A stretch of DNA of 59,044 bases from Mariprofundaceae bacterium (GTDB lineage Bacteria; Pseudomonadota; Zetaproteobacteria; Mariprofundales; Mariprofundaceae), in contig JAUZQO010000047.1 in the NCBI GenBank assembly GCA_030950925.1, positions 1-59,044 on the forward strand, in the 5' to 3' direction. Shown here one piece after another: positions 32,422-41,531 of the stretch. The position numbers and the translations under genes are program-made. Position 1 is the stretch's first letter; each line of letters opens with the position of its first letter. The notes beneath the pieces are model-generated. The model had not been told where the DNA came from. It saw only the letters and a list, made by a program, of their open reading frames with translations, and did no database searches.

Positions 32422-35001
32422 ATGGTATATATCGACCCTGTTTGTGGGATGAATGTCAAAGAAGGTTCAGAACATGAACGCCAATTCCGTGGTGTGGATT
32501 ATCATTTTTGTAGTGGACACTGCTTGGATAAGTTTGGTCATTCACCCGAGGACTATCTCGGTGATCATATAAGCCATGATCCTGTCTGTGGCATGAAGGT
32601 GAGCCGTGAATCTATCAACCATATTCAACACAACGAACATGATTATTATTTTTGCTCTCACCATTGTGTTGAAAAGTTTTCTAAAAGCCCCATGGACTAT
32701 GAAGGCAAAGATAAGGCATGTGAACATCATCATACTCCGAAAAAAACACAGTCTGACAACCCCGATGCCATGTATTTTTGCCCGATGTGTCCAGGGCAAG
32801 AACAGAAAGGTGCGGGGACGTGTAAGGTATGTGGTATGGCTTTGGAGCCCATGGCTGCGCCGAGTTTAAACGAAACAACAGAGTATTTTTGCCCCATGCA
32901 CTTGGATGTTGTGAGCGATGCACCCGGTTCATGCCCAAAATGTGGTATGTCATTGGAGGCAAGAACCATTTTAGGAGAAGAAAAGAACGAAGAGCTTGAT
33001 AATATGAGCCGACGTTTGAAATTTAGTACGCTTTTATCGGCACCTATTTTTCTATTGGCGATGGTCGCGGATTTAGTACCATCATGGTTGCCTAGTGGTT
33101 TAAGCATGCGCAGTGTGCAATGGATTGAGTTTGCTTTGGCAACGCCTGTCATTTGGTGGGGTGGCTGGCCATTTTTTGAACGCTTTGCTTTATCGGTCAA
33201 AACTTGGAATTTGAATATGTTCACCTTGGTGGGTTTGGGTGTGGGTGTGGCATGGTTTTATAGTGTTGTCGCACTTCTCTTCCCCAGTTTTTTTCCTCCT
33301 GTCATGCAATCAGAAGAAGGGTTGGTGGGGGTGTATTTTGAAGCGGGGGCAGTGATTACAGCCTTGGTATTGTTGGGGCAAGTACTGGAGCTTCGCGCTC
33401 GCTCACGCACCAATGAAGCGATCAAGATTTTACTGGGTATGACACCGAAAACAGCACGTTTGGTGAAAAAAGATGGTTCTGAATCCGATGTATCACTCGA
33501 AGATGTGGTGGTGGGTGATATGTTGCGTATTCGTCCTGGTGAAAAAGTACCTGTGGATGGCGTGGTGTTGGAAGGAACAAGCCTTGTTGATGAGTCCATG
33601 GTCAGTGGTGAGCCATTGGCCGTTGAAAAATTATCAGGCGAACCTTTGATTGGTGCGACAGTGAATGGCAATGGGGCATTGTTGATGCGTGCTGAAAAAG
33701 TAGGTGCAGATACTTTGCTATCGCAAATTGTTAGCATGGTTGCGGAAGCACAACGCTCACGCGCACCTATTCAAAAAATGGCGGATACTGTGGCAGGTTA
33801 TTTTGTACCTGCGGTTGTGGGCGTGGCATTGCTCACCTTTGCCGTATGGATGTTGATGGGGCCTGATCCACGTTTGGCACATGCGATTGTCAATGCTGTG
33901 GCAGTGCTGATTATTGCTTGTCCATGTGCTTTGGGTTTGGCAACACCGATTTCAATCATGGTTGGAACAGGGCGCGGCGCAACGGCAGGTGTTTTGATTA
34001 AAAATGCTGAAGCTTTGGAAGTGATGGAAAAAGTAAATACTGTGGTGGTCGATAAAACAGGCACATTAACCGAAGGTAAGCCCTCATTGACAACCATCAA
34101 GACGGTGGGAGGAATGAGCGAACATGATGTGTTGCAGTTTGCTGCCAGTTTGGAGCGTGTGAGTGAGCATCCATTGGCAGCCGCGATTGTGGCAGGGGCA
34201 GAAGAAAAATCGCTCACACTGTTGGATGTGGATGACTTTTTGGCAGTGACAGGGAAGGGCGTGCAAGCTCATATCATCCATGATGGGCAGGGCAAACGTA
34301 TCAGTTTGGGCAATGCCAAGATGATGCAAGCCTATGGTGTCGATATTCTAACCGTGAAAAACATGGTGGAAGCGCATCAAAAAACAGGTGAAACTGTGAT
34401 GTATTTGGCTGTGGAAAAAGAATTGGTGGGAATATTGGGCGTATCTGACCCCATTAAATCTTCGACACCTGAAGCGATTCAAGCCTTGCATGCGGAAGGC
34501 ATTGAGGTGGTAATGCTTACAGGGGATAATCATCATACAGCTGCAGCAGTCGCAGAAAAGCTAGGCATCCAGCGTTTTGAAGCCGATGTCCTGCCCGATC
34601 AAAAAGCAGCGGTGATCAAAGCTTTGCAAGATGAAGGGAAAACAGTGGCGATGGCAGGTGATGGTATCAATGATGCACCCGCTTTGGCGCAAGCGCATGT
34701 CGGCATTGCCATGGGCACGGGTACGGATGTGGCGATGGAATCCGCAGGTATTACACTTGTGAAAGGTGAGCTAACAGGCATTTTACGTGCTGTACGTTTA
34801 TCACGTGCGACCATGAAAAATATTCGTCAAAATCTTTTCTTTGCCTTTATTTATAACTCGGCTGGTGTACCGATTGCTGCGGGTGTCCTTTATCCCTTTT
34901 TTGGTTTGTTATTGTCGCCCATGATTGCAGCGGCTGCGATGAGTTTTAGCTCTGTATCGGTGATTAGCAATGCGCTTCGTTTGCGCAAGGCGAAATTATA
35001 A
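32422..35001 (+). CDS. copA: Copper-type P1B ATPase with two YHS and two heavy-metal-binding domains
   Basis: This 859-residue inner-membrane pump has four metal-type modules before the first membrane helix. There are two YHS domains (DPVCGMNV at 5-12 with [14 protein letters not shown] at 53-60 with FCSHHC) and two heavy-metal-binding domains (CPMCPG...CKVCGM at 120-139; CPMHLD...CPKCGM at 157-176). Transport and catalysis motifs are CPC at 500-502, the phosphorylated D544 in DKTGTLT, and [10 protein letters not shown] near the end. CPC with the YHS set points to Cu(I)/Ag(I) export. The CBS gene begins at the base after its stop. Confidence 0.93.
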   Translation: MVYIDPVCGMNVKEGSEHERQFRGVDYHFCSGHCLDKFGHSPEDYLGDHISHDPVCGMKVSRESINHIQHNEHDYYFCSHHCVEKFSKSPMDYEGKDKACEHHHTPKKTQSDNPDAMYFCPMCPGQEQKGAGTCKVCGMALEPMAAPSLNETTEYFCPMHLDVVSDAPGSCPKCGMSLEARTILGEEKNEELDNMSRRLKFSTLLSAPIFLLAMVADLVPSWLPSGLSMRSVQWIEFALATPVIWWGGWPFFERFALSVKTWNLNMFTLVGLGVGVAWFYSVVALLFPSFFPPVMQSEEGLVGVYFEAGAVITALVLLGQVLELRARSRTNEAIKILLGMTPKTARLVKKDGSESDVSLEDVVVGDMLRIRPGEKVPVDGVVLEGTSLVDESMVSGEPLAVEKLSGEPLIGATVNGNGALLMRAEKVGADTLLSQIVSMVAEAQRSRAPIQKMADTVAGYFVPAVVGVALLTFAVWMLMGPDPRLAHAIVNAVAVLIIACPCALGLATPISIMVGTGRGATAGVLIKNAEALEVMEKVNTVVVDKTGTLTEGKPSLTTIKTVGGMSEHDVLQFAASLERVSEHPLAAAIVAGAEEKSLTLLDVDDFLAVTGKGVQAHIIHDGQGKRISLGNAKMMQAYGVDILTVKNMVEAHQKTGETVMYLAVEKELVGILGVSDPIKSSTPEAIQALHAEGIEVVMLTGDNHHTAAAVAEKLGIQRFEADVLPDQKAAVIKALQDEGKTVAMAGDGINDAPALAQAHVGIAMGTGTDVAMESAGITLVKGELTGILRAVRLSRATMKNIRQNLFFAFIYNSAGVPIAAGVLYPFFGLLLSPMIAAAAMSFSSVSVISNALRLRKAKL

Positions 35002-35664
35002 ATGTTTACCGTTTATGGACCAGGTTTTGCAGACCCGATTCGCTTGGAAAAATTATTACAACGCCCCGATGTGAGTAAATTATCGGCAACGCAAGCCAGC
35101 CGTGCGATGGATGCTCAAGATATTCCTGCCAAGGAATCATGGGCAGATATTTCAATCAAACCCAAAGATGAAAAAAAACAAAGGCATCAAAAACAAAGGC
35201 ATCAAGCGTTGCCCACTTACACCACTTCACAACCGAAAGCGCCTGTATTCAAAGCAGAACAAGTGATGACGAAACCAGTGGTTTTTGTATATCCCGATAC
35301 GCCTGCGATGGAAGCATGGAAAATGTTTGATCATCATGGTTTTCGACACCTTCCTGTATTATCCGAAGAGAAGAGGTTGCTTGGCATTCTATCGGATAGG
35401 GATTTGATGCGATGTCGTTGTGAACATAGTGTTTGTATGCACTGTGGACAAGATAAAGAGGAGCTGTTGGTGGATGCTTTGATGCATGATCGGGTTGTGA
35501 CGGCAGAGTTGGAGACCGATGCTCGTGCCATTGCCCGCCTTTTTGTCGAAAGCCGTATCGGTGCAGTGCCTATTGTGGAACATCAACAGCTTAAGGGTAT
35601 TGTCACACGCAGTGATTTACTTCGAGCGGTGATGCATGATTTTCATTTGAATGTTTGGATGTAA
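35002..35664 (+). CDS. CBS-pair protein with a Cys cluster, coupled to the P-type ATPase
   Basis: This 220-residue soluble protein has a ~85-residue N-terminal part rich in charge (KDEKKQRHQKQRHQ), then two CBS motifs (VMTKPVVFVYPDTPAMEAWK to GILSDRDLMR; ALMHDRVVTAELETDARAIA to GIVTRSDLL). Between them is CRCEHSVCMHCGQ, a CxC...CxxC group that could bind metal. CBS pairs usually bind adenine nucleotides. Start codon and preceding stop are contiguous, so expression is tied to the ATPase. A nucleotide- and metal-sensing partner of the ATPase is an inference. The CBS assignment itself is secure. Confidence 0.8.
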   Translation: MFTVYGPGFADPIRLEKLLQRPDVSKLSATQASRAMDAQDIPAKESWADISIKPKDEKKQRHQKQRHQALPTYTTSQPKAPVFKAEQVMTKPVVFVYPDTPAMEAWKMFDHHGFRHLPVLSEEKRLLGILSDRDLMRCRCEHSVCMHCGQDKEELLVDALMHDRVVTAELETDARAIARLFVESRIGAVPIVEHQQLKGIVTRSDLLRAVMHDFHLNVWM

Positions 35665-35692
35665 GCCTTCATGATTTGAGTTGTAAAATAAT

Positions 35693-35720
35693 TTGACATT
35701 GGAGCAAGGGTACATAGGAT
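35693..35720 (+). promoter_or_regulatory. Likely promoter of rplM-rpsI
   Basis: TTGACA (35693) and TAGGAT (35715) are 16 bases apart. The leader behind it holds a small hairpin CAAGC-TTCG-GCTTG (about 35734-35747), a candidate for ribosomal-protein autoregulation. No target site is proven. Confidence 0.45.
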
Positions 35721-35781
35721 GCGCAACCCAATCAAGCTTCGGCTTGTTATGGATGATTGTATTTAATCTATGGAGATAACC

Positions 35782-36213
35782 ATGAGCACATGGACTGTCC
35801 GCCCTGGCGACATTGAACGTAAATGGTATATTGTTGACGCTCAAGATTTGATCTTGGGACGCATGTCCACTGAAGTAGCAAGGTTACTTCGTGGTAAACA
35901 TCGTCCAGAATATACCCCTCATGCTGACTGTGGCGATCATGTGATTGTGATCAATGCTGAAAAAGTAAAAGTCACTGGTCGCAAAGAAGCACAAAAAATG
36001 TACTACCGTCATTCACAATATGCAGGTGGTCTTAAAAGCATTACCCTTGAAAAACAACGCGAACGTTTTCCAGAACGCATTATTGAGTTGGCTGTGAAAG
36101 GCATGATGCCAAAGAACCCATTGGGTCGCGCAATGCTTAAAAAATTAAAAGTTTATGCAGGTTCAGATCACCCACATGCTGCACAGCAGCCTGAAGCTCT
36201 GAAGCTGAACTAA
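35782..36213 (+). CDS. rplM: 50S ribosomal protein L13
   Basis: The 143-residue protein starts at ATG 35782 behind GGAG; the in-frame start at 35770 would add four residues unusual for L13. [34 protein letters not shown] and [15 protein letters not shown] are family signatures. It binds 23S rRNA early in large-subunit assembly. The gene is the first of the standard rplM-rpsI pair, and the change of gene content marks the end of the metal island. Confidence 0.96.
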   Translation: MSTWTVRPGDIERKWYIVDAQDLILGRMSTEVARLLRGKHRPEYTPHADCGDHVIVINAEKVKVTGRKEAQKMYYRHSQYAGGLKSITLEKQRERFPERIIELAVKGMMPKNPLGRAMLKKLKVYAGSDHPHAAQQPEALKLN

Positions 36214-36226
36214 GAGGTTGATGAAA

Positions 36227-36619
36227 ATGGCTGATAACTTTATTCGTGGTACAGGTCGTCGCAAACGCAGTATCGCACGTGTGATGTTGAAAACTGGTTC
36301 TGGTGAAATTTCTGTCAATGGTCGTAGCATGGAACATTACTTTCCAATCGCGATTATTCGTCAAGAAGCGTTGCGTCCTTTGAAACTGACTGACAATGTC
36401 AGCAGCGTTGATATTCGTATCAATGTTCAAGGTGGTGGTGTTTCAGGTCAAGCTGGCGCAATTCGTCATGGTATTTCACGTGCGTTGCTTGAATACGATT
36501 CAAGCCTTCGTGCCCAATTAAAGGAAGCAGGTTATTTGACCCGTGATGCCCGTAAGGTTGAACGTAAGAAACCTGGTTTGAAGAAAGCACGTCGCGCACC
36601 TCAATTCTCCAAACGTTAA
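36227..36619 (+). CDS. rpsI: 30S ribosomal protein S9
   Basis: At 130 residues this is the standard S9 length when started at ATG 36227. Earlier in-frame ATGs (36218, 36221) lie too close to the AAGAGG ribosome site. [31 protein letters not shown] and the C-terminal [12 protein letters not shown], whose last residues reach the P-site tRNA, identify it. It is 13 bases downstream of rplM and closed by the terminator at 36643. Confidence 0.96.
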   Translation: MADNFIRGTGRRKRSIARVMLKTGSGEISVNGRSMEHYFPIAIIRQEALRPLKLTDNVSSVDIRINVQGGGVSGQAGAIRHGISRALLEYDSSLRAQLKEAGYLTRDARKVERKKPGLKKARRAPQFSKR

Positions 36620-36642
36620 TTCGAGTTGTTGTAAGATGTATG

Positions 36643-36673
36643 AAAAAAGGGAGGCTTTTGCCTCCCTTTTTTT
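36643..36673 (+). terminator. Rho-independent terminator of rplM-rpsI
   Basis: GGGAGGC and GCCTCCC form a strong stem around a TTTT loop, flanked by A and T runs. The A run upstream means it can also act on transcripts coming from the other side, such as the apt message. Confidence 0.9.
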
Positions 36674-36764
36674 GTTTGATTTAAATGTTTTGGATGGGTT
36701 TTATTGCTTGTTTTTTCACCCAGTATGATGATATTCCATCAGATCAGAGGGGGCTATATGATGT

Positions 36765-37289
36765 TTAATAGGCGAGAATATGATGAACGGGTGTACCCTC
36801 TAGGCGCTTGCGACCTTCTAAAAATTCCAGTTCAATGACAAAAAGGCAAGCGGATACTTGTGCACCAAGTTGCTTAACCAAGTCGATGGTGGCTTCTGCT
36901 GTGCCACCTGTTGCCAATAAATCATCAATAATCACAACTTTATGTCCAGCCGAAAGTGCATCGCGGTGGATCTCTAAACGATCCATACCATATTCCAGCT
37001 CATAATCAATGGCATGCACATCAGCTGGTAATTTTCCAGGTTTTCGAACAGGGATAAACCCTAGCCCTGTCAATTGGGCCAAAGCTGCGCCAAATAAGAA
37101 TCCTCTTGATTCAATGCCAACAATAAAATCAACATCATTCTCAATCAGGCAAGACAATTCGGATACACACGCAGCAAAGGCATCACCATTGGCAAGCAGC
37201 GGGGTAATATCTTTAAATGTAATGCCTACTTTTGGGAAGTTGGGAATATCGCGAATAAAATCCCGTAGGTGTGTTGCTGTTTGGCTCAT
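36765..37289 (-). CDS. apt: Adenine phosphoribosyltransferase
   Basis: This 174-residue salvage enzyme makes AMP from adenine and [21 protein letters not shown] is the N-terminal Apt signature, [13 protein letters not shown] holds the base-site loop, and [14 protein letters not shown] is the PRPP-binding loop. Its start overlaps the end of rpoS by four bases, an uncommon partner for apt and a sign that both may be read from one message. Confidence 0.94.
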   Translation of the reverse strand: MSQTATHLRDFIRDIPNFPKVGITFKDITPLLANGDAFAACVSELSCLIENDVDFIVGIESRGFLFGAALAQLTGLGFIPVRKPGKLPADVHAIDYELEYGMDRLEIHRDALSAGHKVVIIDDLLATGGTAEATIDLVKQLGAQVSACLFVIELEFLEGRKRLEGTPVHHILAY

Positions 37290-38134
37290 GAAATCATCTC
37301 CTCGAAGCTGATGTGGTCGTCATCCACAAGTTTACGGAGTTTTTTCAAAGCCACCACCTGAATTTGGCGAATGCGTTCACGCGTGACCCCAAGATGTTCA
37401 CCAATGGCTTCCAGCGTCCATATTTCATGGTCTCGTTCCAAACCAAAACGTAAACGAACCACTTTTTGCTCATTGCTCCCCAGTTGATTTAACCATGTAT
37501 GTAGTAATTTCGCCCGAATGAAATGATCCATTTGAACATCAGGGCGTTCTACGCTTTCATCTTCGGTAATGTCATAAATCGTGAAGTCGCCATCTTGATA
37601 TAGCATTTCATCGGCATTTTCGGTGGTGATAGATGTTGCCAACAGGGTTTGAATACGTGCGGTTGTTTTGCCCATGTGAAGCGCAATCTCATTTTCTGAA
37701 GGCTCTCGCCCAAGTGTGGCACTTAAATGCCGACTGGAACGCAACATGGAATAATACTCTTTACCGACATGAACGGGTAAACGAATCATGCGACCTTGGT
37801 TGAGAATAGCACGCTCGATGGATTGGCGAATCCACCAAGTTGCATAGGTTGAGAAACGACAGCCATGTTGGGGGTCAAATTTCTCAACCGCACGCATTAA
37901 ACCAATGTTTCCTTCTTCAATCAGGTCTGACAAGGGTAGGGAGCGGTATAAATAGCGTCGGGCAATTTTTACAACCAAGCGTAGGTTGGCTTGAATCATT
38001 GTGGTGCGAGCTGATTCATCGCCGTTATGAACTCGGTTGGATAAATCAATCTCAGATTGGGCTGTGAGGAGTTCATGCTGTGAAATTTCACGCATATAAA
38101 TATTGATGGGATCCATGCTATGAGACTGCACCAT
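37286..38134 (-). CDS. rpoS: RNA polymerase sigma factor RpoS-like (sigma-70 family)
   Basis: This 282-residue group-2 sigma factor has region 1.2 ([10 protein letters not shown]), region 2 ([23 protein letters not shown] and [19 protein letters not shown]) and region 4 ([30 protein letters not shown]). RpoS rather than RpoD or RpoH is supported by its length and by the neighbours: nlpD-like and pcm genes lie upstream in the same order as in enterobacteria. It would direct the stationary-phase or stress response. A degenerate repeat core lies in its upstream gap. Confidence 0.88.
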   Translation of the reverse strand: MVQSHSMDPINIYMREISQHELLTAQSEIDLSNRVHNGDESARTTMIQANLRLVVKIARRYLYRSLPLSDLIEEGNIGLMRAVEKFDPQHGCRFSTYATWWIRQSIERAILNQGRMIRLPVHVGKEYYSMLRSSRHLSATLGREPSENEIALHMGKTTARIQTLLATSITTENADEMLYQDGDFTIYDITEDESVERPDVQMDHFIRAKLLHTWLNQLGSNEQKVVRLRFGLERDHEIWTLEAIGEHLGVTRERIRQIQVVALKKLRKLVDDDHISFEEMIS

Positions 38135-38243
38135 GATGATACTCCGTTACCTTGACAATTCTTGAGAAGTGTGCATGTTAATAAGGTATAGTGTGAAAAC
38201 ATATCGCATGTTTATGTGATATGAAAGTTTCAATGCTTCGCTC

Positions 38244-38313
38244 CCGTCATATTTGAAAACTTTTATCGGGTATCTTATCGTAAGACCCCCGACAGAAGCA
38301 CTCGGGGGTGAGG
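38244..38313. repeat. Degenerate copy H of the hairpin core
   Basis: CCGTCAT...TTTTATCGGG-ATCTTA and AGACCCCCGA...TCGGGGGTGAG resemble the two modules of the dispersed element. Terminal repeats are not recognisable and the first hairpin is broken. It sits between the nlpD-like stop and the rpoS start (both on the minus strand). Confidence 0.6.
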
Positions 38314-38325
38314 ATTCGAAATACC

Positions 38326-39084
38326 TTATCTTTTAGGTAGATAGAGCAGTGGGTTGACGGGGTTTGTACCTATGCGGATCTCAAAATGTAGGTGAGAACC
38401 TGTGGAGTGACCAGAGTGTCCTGATTTGGCAATGACTTGACCTGCTCTGATACGATCCCCCACTTTTACAAGCAATTGTTGGTTGTGTGCATAGGCGGTA
38501 AACAACTGGTCTGAGTGACGAATGATAATCAATTTTCCATAGCCCGAAAGGCGTGCGCTGGAATGGACGACGATACCATCGGCGGCGGCATGAACAGGTG
38601 TTCCATCTTTCACAGCAATATCAATACCATCATGCATACGGCTTCCTCTTCGTCCAAAGGGGCTGCTCACAGTGCCTTGAACGGGCCAGCGTAAATGAAT
38701 ATTATTTAAAGACTTGCGGTGTGTTTTCTTAGTAAGATGCGGTTTTTTGACATGCTTATGTTGGGTGAGTTTTTTTCTTGTATGTTGAGATGGGGTGGAC
38801 AGATAAATTTTTTGCCCCACATAAATGGTATAGGGGTAATGCAAATGGTTACGTTTTGCTAAGGTGCGATAGGGCACCCTAAACTGTTGCCCGATTTTAT
38901 ATAAAGAGTCACCTTTTCTAACAGTATGGTAGGTCTTATTCGAGTACGATTTTGTATGTTTTTGGCTGGACTTTTGATGATGTGTGGCGTGCGAAATTGT
39001 ATGAATATCGCGGTTTGAATGAAAACATCCTGAAGTGGATAGCATCAAACAAAATAAGATAATCCACCTTAATTGAGTAGCCAT
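38326..39084 (-). CDS. nlpD: LysM / M23 peptidase lipoprotein, NlpD-like
   Basis: The 252-residue lipoprotein starts at the ATG at 39084 (minus strand), with a lipobox at STSGC. A LysM domain (YHTVRKGDSLYKIGQQFRVP) and a basic linker follow. The M23 domain has HDGIDIAVKDGTPVHAAADG, AHNQQ and SHLHFEIR, so the zinc-binding H...D and HxH residues are kept. E. coli NlpD lacks these and only activates an amidase, whereas this protein may be an active endopeptidase. It sits just ahead of rpoS as nlpD does, and overlaps the DedA gene end by 16 bases. Confidence 0.88.
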   Translation of the reverse strand: MATQLRWIILFCLMLSTSGCFHSNRDIHTISHATHHQKSSQKHTKSYSNKTYHTVRKGDSLYKIGQQFRVPYRTLAKRNHLHYPYTIYVGQKIYLSTPSQHTRKKLTQHKHVKKPHLTKKTHRKSLNNIHLRWPVQGTVSSPFGRRGSRMHDGIDIAVKDGTPVHAAADGIVVHSSARLSGYGKLIIIRHSDQLFTAYAHNQQLLVKVGDRIRAGQVIAKSGHSGHSTGSHLHFEIRIGTNPVNPLLYLPKR

Positions 39085-39680
39085 AAACCGAAAAATCCCA
39101 ATATAACCAGCACTGCAATGCCCAAGGTTGCCCACTCAAAGTAGCGTTCAACCCAAGCACGCAGGCGATCTCCCCCCCAGCGTAGCAAAGCCCCTTCCAA
39201 AAAGAACCGAGCGCCGCGCGATAGCAAAGCAGTCAGAATAAAACCGATAAAAGGCAAGCCAAATGCACCCGCAGCAATGGTGATGACCTTGAATGGAATG
39301 GGGGAGAATCCTGCAATCAATACCAGCCATAACCCCCAATCAGAAAACCAAGACTCTACCTCATGAAATTGTGTCATCATGCCATAAGCTTGTAGCAAAG
39401 GCTCTGCAATACTGGCAAAAAGAAAAAAACCAATGGCATAACCGATGGCTGCCCCAACAGTCGATCCCGCTGTGCAAATACTGGCAAAACGCAAAGCCAG
39501 ATCTGGACGACCCAATGCCAATGCCAACAATAAAATATCGGGAGGAATGGGGAATACACTGGCTTCAATCAAAGCAATCATAAACAATGCCCATTGAGCT
39601 TGTGGATGGTCAGCCCATGCCAGTGTCCAATGATAGGTACGACGTAACCATGAATCTGAAGGTTTTTGTTCGGTATTCAT
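39069..39680 (-). CDS. DedA/VTT-family membrane protein (YqaA-like)
   Basis: The 203-residue protein starts at the ATG at 39680, behind an AGGAG site and overlapping the pcm stop by four bases. It has four to five hydrophobic segments and the family motifs EASVFPIPPDILLLALALGRP and FSPIPFKVITIAAGAFGLPF, with LSRGARFFLEGALL near the end. DedA/VTT proteins act in membrane phospholipid flipping and envelope homeostasis. It interrupts the usual pcm-nlpD pair, as is seen in several proteobacteria. Confidence 0.85.
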   Translation of the reverse strand: MNTEQKPSDSWLRRTYHWTLAWADHPQAQWALFMIALIEASVFPIPPDILLLALALGRPDLALRFASICTAGSTVGAAIGYAIGFFLFASIAEPLLQAYGMMTQFHEVESWFSDWGLWLVLIAGFSPIPFKVITIAAGAFGLPFIGFILTALLSRGARFFLEGALLRWGGDRLRAWVERYFEWATLGIAVLVILGFFGLWLLN

Positions 39681-40333
39681 CCGTATTCTTCTCCTGATAA
39701 AAGGGGGACAAAGGAGCAATCATCCAAGTAAGATGTTTGTATGCCTGTTGCTTTTTTTTCTCGACGTACCAAACAATGTTGTCCTGCTTCACCTTCTGGC
39801 ATCAATAAGACACCACCTTCACGCAATTGTTGTATCCAAATATCTGAAGCAAAGCCACCCGCTGTTACAATGATCGCATCAAATGGGGCATATTGAGCCC
39901 AGCCCAAGCGCCCATCGCCGCATTTAAGAGAGGTATTATCAATGTTCGCTTTGAGTAGATTTTGTAGGGATTTTTGGTGCAATATTTCAATGCGTTCAAT
40001 GCTATAAACATGCTGGCATAAACAGGCGAGTATGGCTGTTTGATAGCCACATCCTGTACCAATTTCTAAAACACGTTCATGACCTTGTAGCTTAAGTAGT
40101 TCAGTCATGCGAGCAACCATAAAGGGCTGCGAAATGGTTTGGCCTGCACCAATGGGCAGTGCCGAATTTTGATATGCACGTGCGACCAAAGGTGGGTCTA
40201 CAAAAAGGTGACGATGCACGTGATACATCGCATCCAAGACGTGTTGGCTTTGAATACCCGCAGGCAGCAATTGTTTTTCAATCATGCGGCGACGAGGAAG
40301 TTCAAATGAGAGTGAAATCGGGGGGTTAGACAT
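39677..40333 (-). CDS. pcm: Protein-L-isoaspartate O-methyltransferase
   Basis: This 218-residue cytoplasmic repair enzyme methylates L-isoaspartyl residues in aged proteins using S-adenosylmethionine. The SAM-binding motif is VLEIGTGCGYQTAILA, the second motif is YAPFDAIIVTAGG, and PIGAGQTISQPFMVA is the substrate-loop signature. With the nlpD-like and rpoS genes downstream it forms the stress-survival cluster known from gammaproteobacteria. Confidence 0.93.
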   Translation of the reverse strand: MSNPPISLSFELPRRRMIEKQLLPAGIQSQHVLDAMYHVHRHLFVDPPLVARAYQNSALPIGAGQTISQPFMVARMTELLKLQGHERVLEIGTGCGYQTAILACLCQHVYSIERIEILHQKSLQNLLKANIDNTSLKCGDGRLGWAQYAPFDAIIVTAGGFASDIWIQQLREGGVLLMPEGEAGQHCLVRREKKATGIQTSYLDDCSFVPLLSGEEYG

Positions 40334-40388
40334 GCAAGAGAATCCAAACAGTGTAGTGAGACATTGAAGTCATAGAAAAATATATGAA

Positions 40389-40465
40389 TGGTCGGGACGA
40401 CAGGATTTGAACCTGTGACCCCCACACCCCCAGTGTGGTGCGCTACCAAGCTGCGCTACGCCCCG
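40389..40465 (-). tRNA. tRNA-Pro (anticodon GGG)
   Basis: Read on the minus strand, the 77-nt sequence folds as a full cloverleaf. The acceptor CGGGGCG pairs with CGTCCCG. The anticodon arm is CCACA-CTGGGGG-TGTGG with GGG at 34-36. The T arm is ACAGG-TTCAAAT-CCTGT, and CCA is encoded at the 3' end. It lies 61 bases downstream of ihfA on the same strand. Confidence 0.93.
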
Positions 40466-40526
40466 TTGATTCATATATGAATGTCGGCAGACTAATTCCT
40501 TGTTGATGAGACGCAACAAGCTTGTG

Positions 40527-40814
40527 TCATGGTGCATCTTTTTCAAGCAAACTTTGCTTGAAATTTTTGCTAGGGCGGAAGGTAATGACATGGCGAGCCG
40601 TGATTTCAGCCCTTTGACCTGTTCTTGGGTTACGCCCAATACGTGCCGATTTTTGGCGTACCATGAAGTGTCCAAAACTTGAAATTTGAACATCTTCCCC
40701 CGCGTTTAATGTGCTAGAAACCTTCTCTAAGATGCTATCAATCACCATTTGTGACATTGTTTTACTCAAGCCAACTTGTTGATGAAGGGTGCGTACAATA
40801 TCTGCTTTGGTCAT
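40527..40814 (-). CDS. ihfA: Integration host factor alpha subunit
   Basis: At 95 residues this is a DNA-bending HU/IHF-family protein. MTKADIVRTLHQQVGLSK, ISSFGHFMVRQKSARIGRNP and the wedge proline in RNPRTG identify it. ITARHVITFRPS matches IHF-alpha better than HU or IHF-beta. IHF assists sigma-54 activators, so it could act at the candidate sigma-54 promoter at 23642. The start overlaps lolD by four bases, and pheT, its usual partner, is not present. Confidence 0.88.
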   Translation of the reverse strand: MTKADIVRTLHQQVGLSKTMSQMVIDSILEKVSSTLNAGEDVQISSFGHFMVRQKSARIGRNPRTGQRAEITARHVITFRPSKNFKQSLLEKDAP

Positions 40815-41527
40815 AAAGACTCCTCAGAAGTTGAAATTTGAATCAGTTGACCATGATGAAGCCGTAGCATGCGATCAGCTTGTGCTGCAAGTGCTGAACT
40901 ATGGGTGACCATCATGACGGCTGCACCTTCATCCAATGCAAGTGCTTGCATGGCTTGAAAGACTGTTTGTGCTGTGGCTTCATCCAAGTTGCCTGTGGGC
41001 TCATCGGCTAGTAAAAGTATGGGTTTGGTCACCAATGCACGTGCGACGGCGACACGTTGAGCTTCGCCCCCAGAAAGGCGTGTGGGTGGATGTTGTAAAC
41101 GTTCTTGTAAATGTAATCGGGTTAAGATCTCTTCAGAACGAAGCTGGGCTTCATGCCTTGTCATGCCCTGAATCAATAGGGGAAGCATGACATTTTCTAA
41201 TGCTGTGAGTTCGGGAATAAGATGGTGTTCTTGGTAAACAAAACCGATGCTTTGATTACGAAGTTTGGCCTTTTCGCTTTCGGATAATTTGAAAATAGAG
41301 ACACCATGAAGCTGAACTTCACCCGCATCACTGCTATCCAAGGTACCCAAAAGTTGTAATAAGGTACTTTTCCCTGATCCTGATTCACCAACAATGGCTA
41401 AAAATTCACCTTGATGTAGTTCAAGTGAAACCTGATGTAAAATATCAAGTGTTCCTGATGGAGCTGTATAACTCTTACATAAACCTTGAACGTCCAGTAA
41501 AGCTGTGGATTTTGTTTCAGTTCGCAT
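40811..41527 (-). CDS. lolD: Lipoprotein-releasing ABC transporter ATPase LolD
   Basis: This 238-residue ATPase has Walker A GESGSGKST, signature LSGGEAQRVAVARAL and Walker B LLADEPTGNLD. The LolD family motif follows the Q-loop (YQEHHLIPELTALENVMLPLL). With the LolC/E permease encoded further upstream it extracts lipoproteins from the inner membrane. A TPR/cyclic-nucleotide-type gene separates the two, and ihfA overlaps its end. Confidence 0.92.
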   Translation of the reverse strand: MRTETKSTALLDVQGLCKSYTAPSGTLDILHQVSLELHQGEFLAIVGESGSGKSTLLQLLGTLDSSDAGEVQLHGVSIFKLSESEKAKLRNQSIGFVYQEHHLIPELTALENVMLPLLIQGMTRHEAQLRSEEILTRLHLQERLQHPPTRLSGGEAQRVAVARALVTKPILLLADEPTGNLDEATAQTVFQAMQALALDEGAAVMMVTHSSALAAQADRMLRLHHGQLIQISTSEESL

Positions 41528-41531
41528 GGGT

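Noticed and set aside
4282-38313. CRISPR array
   Set aside because: The repeats are dispersed, palindromic and 130 bp long, with no regular spacers and no cas genes.
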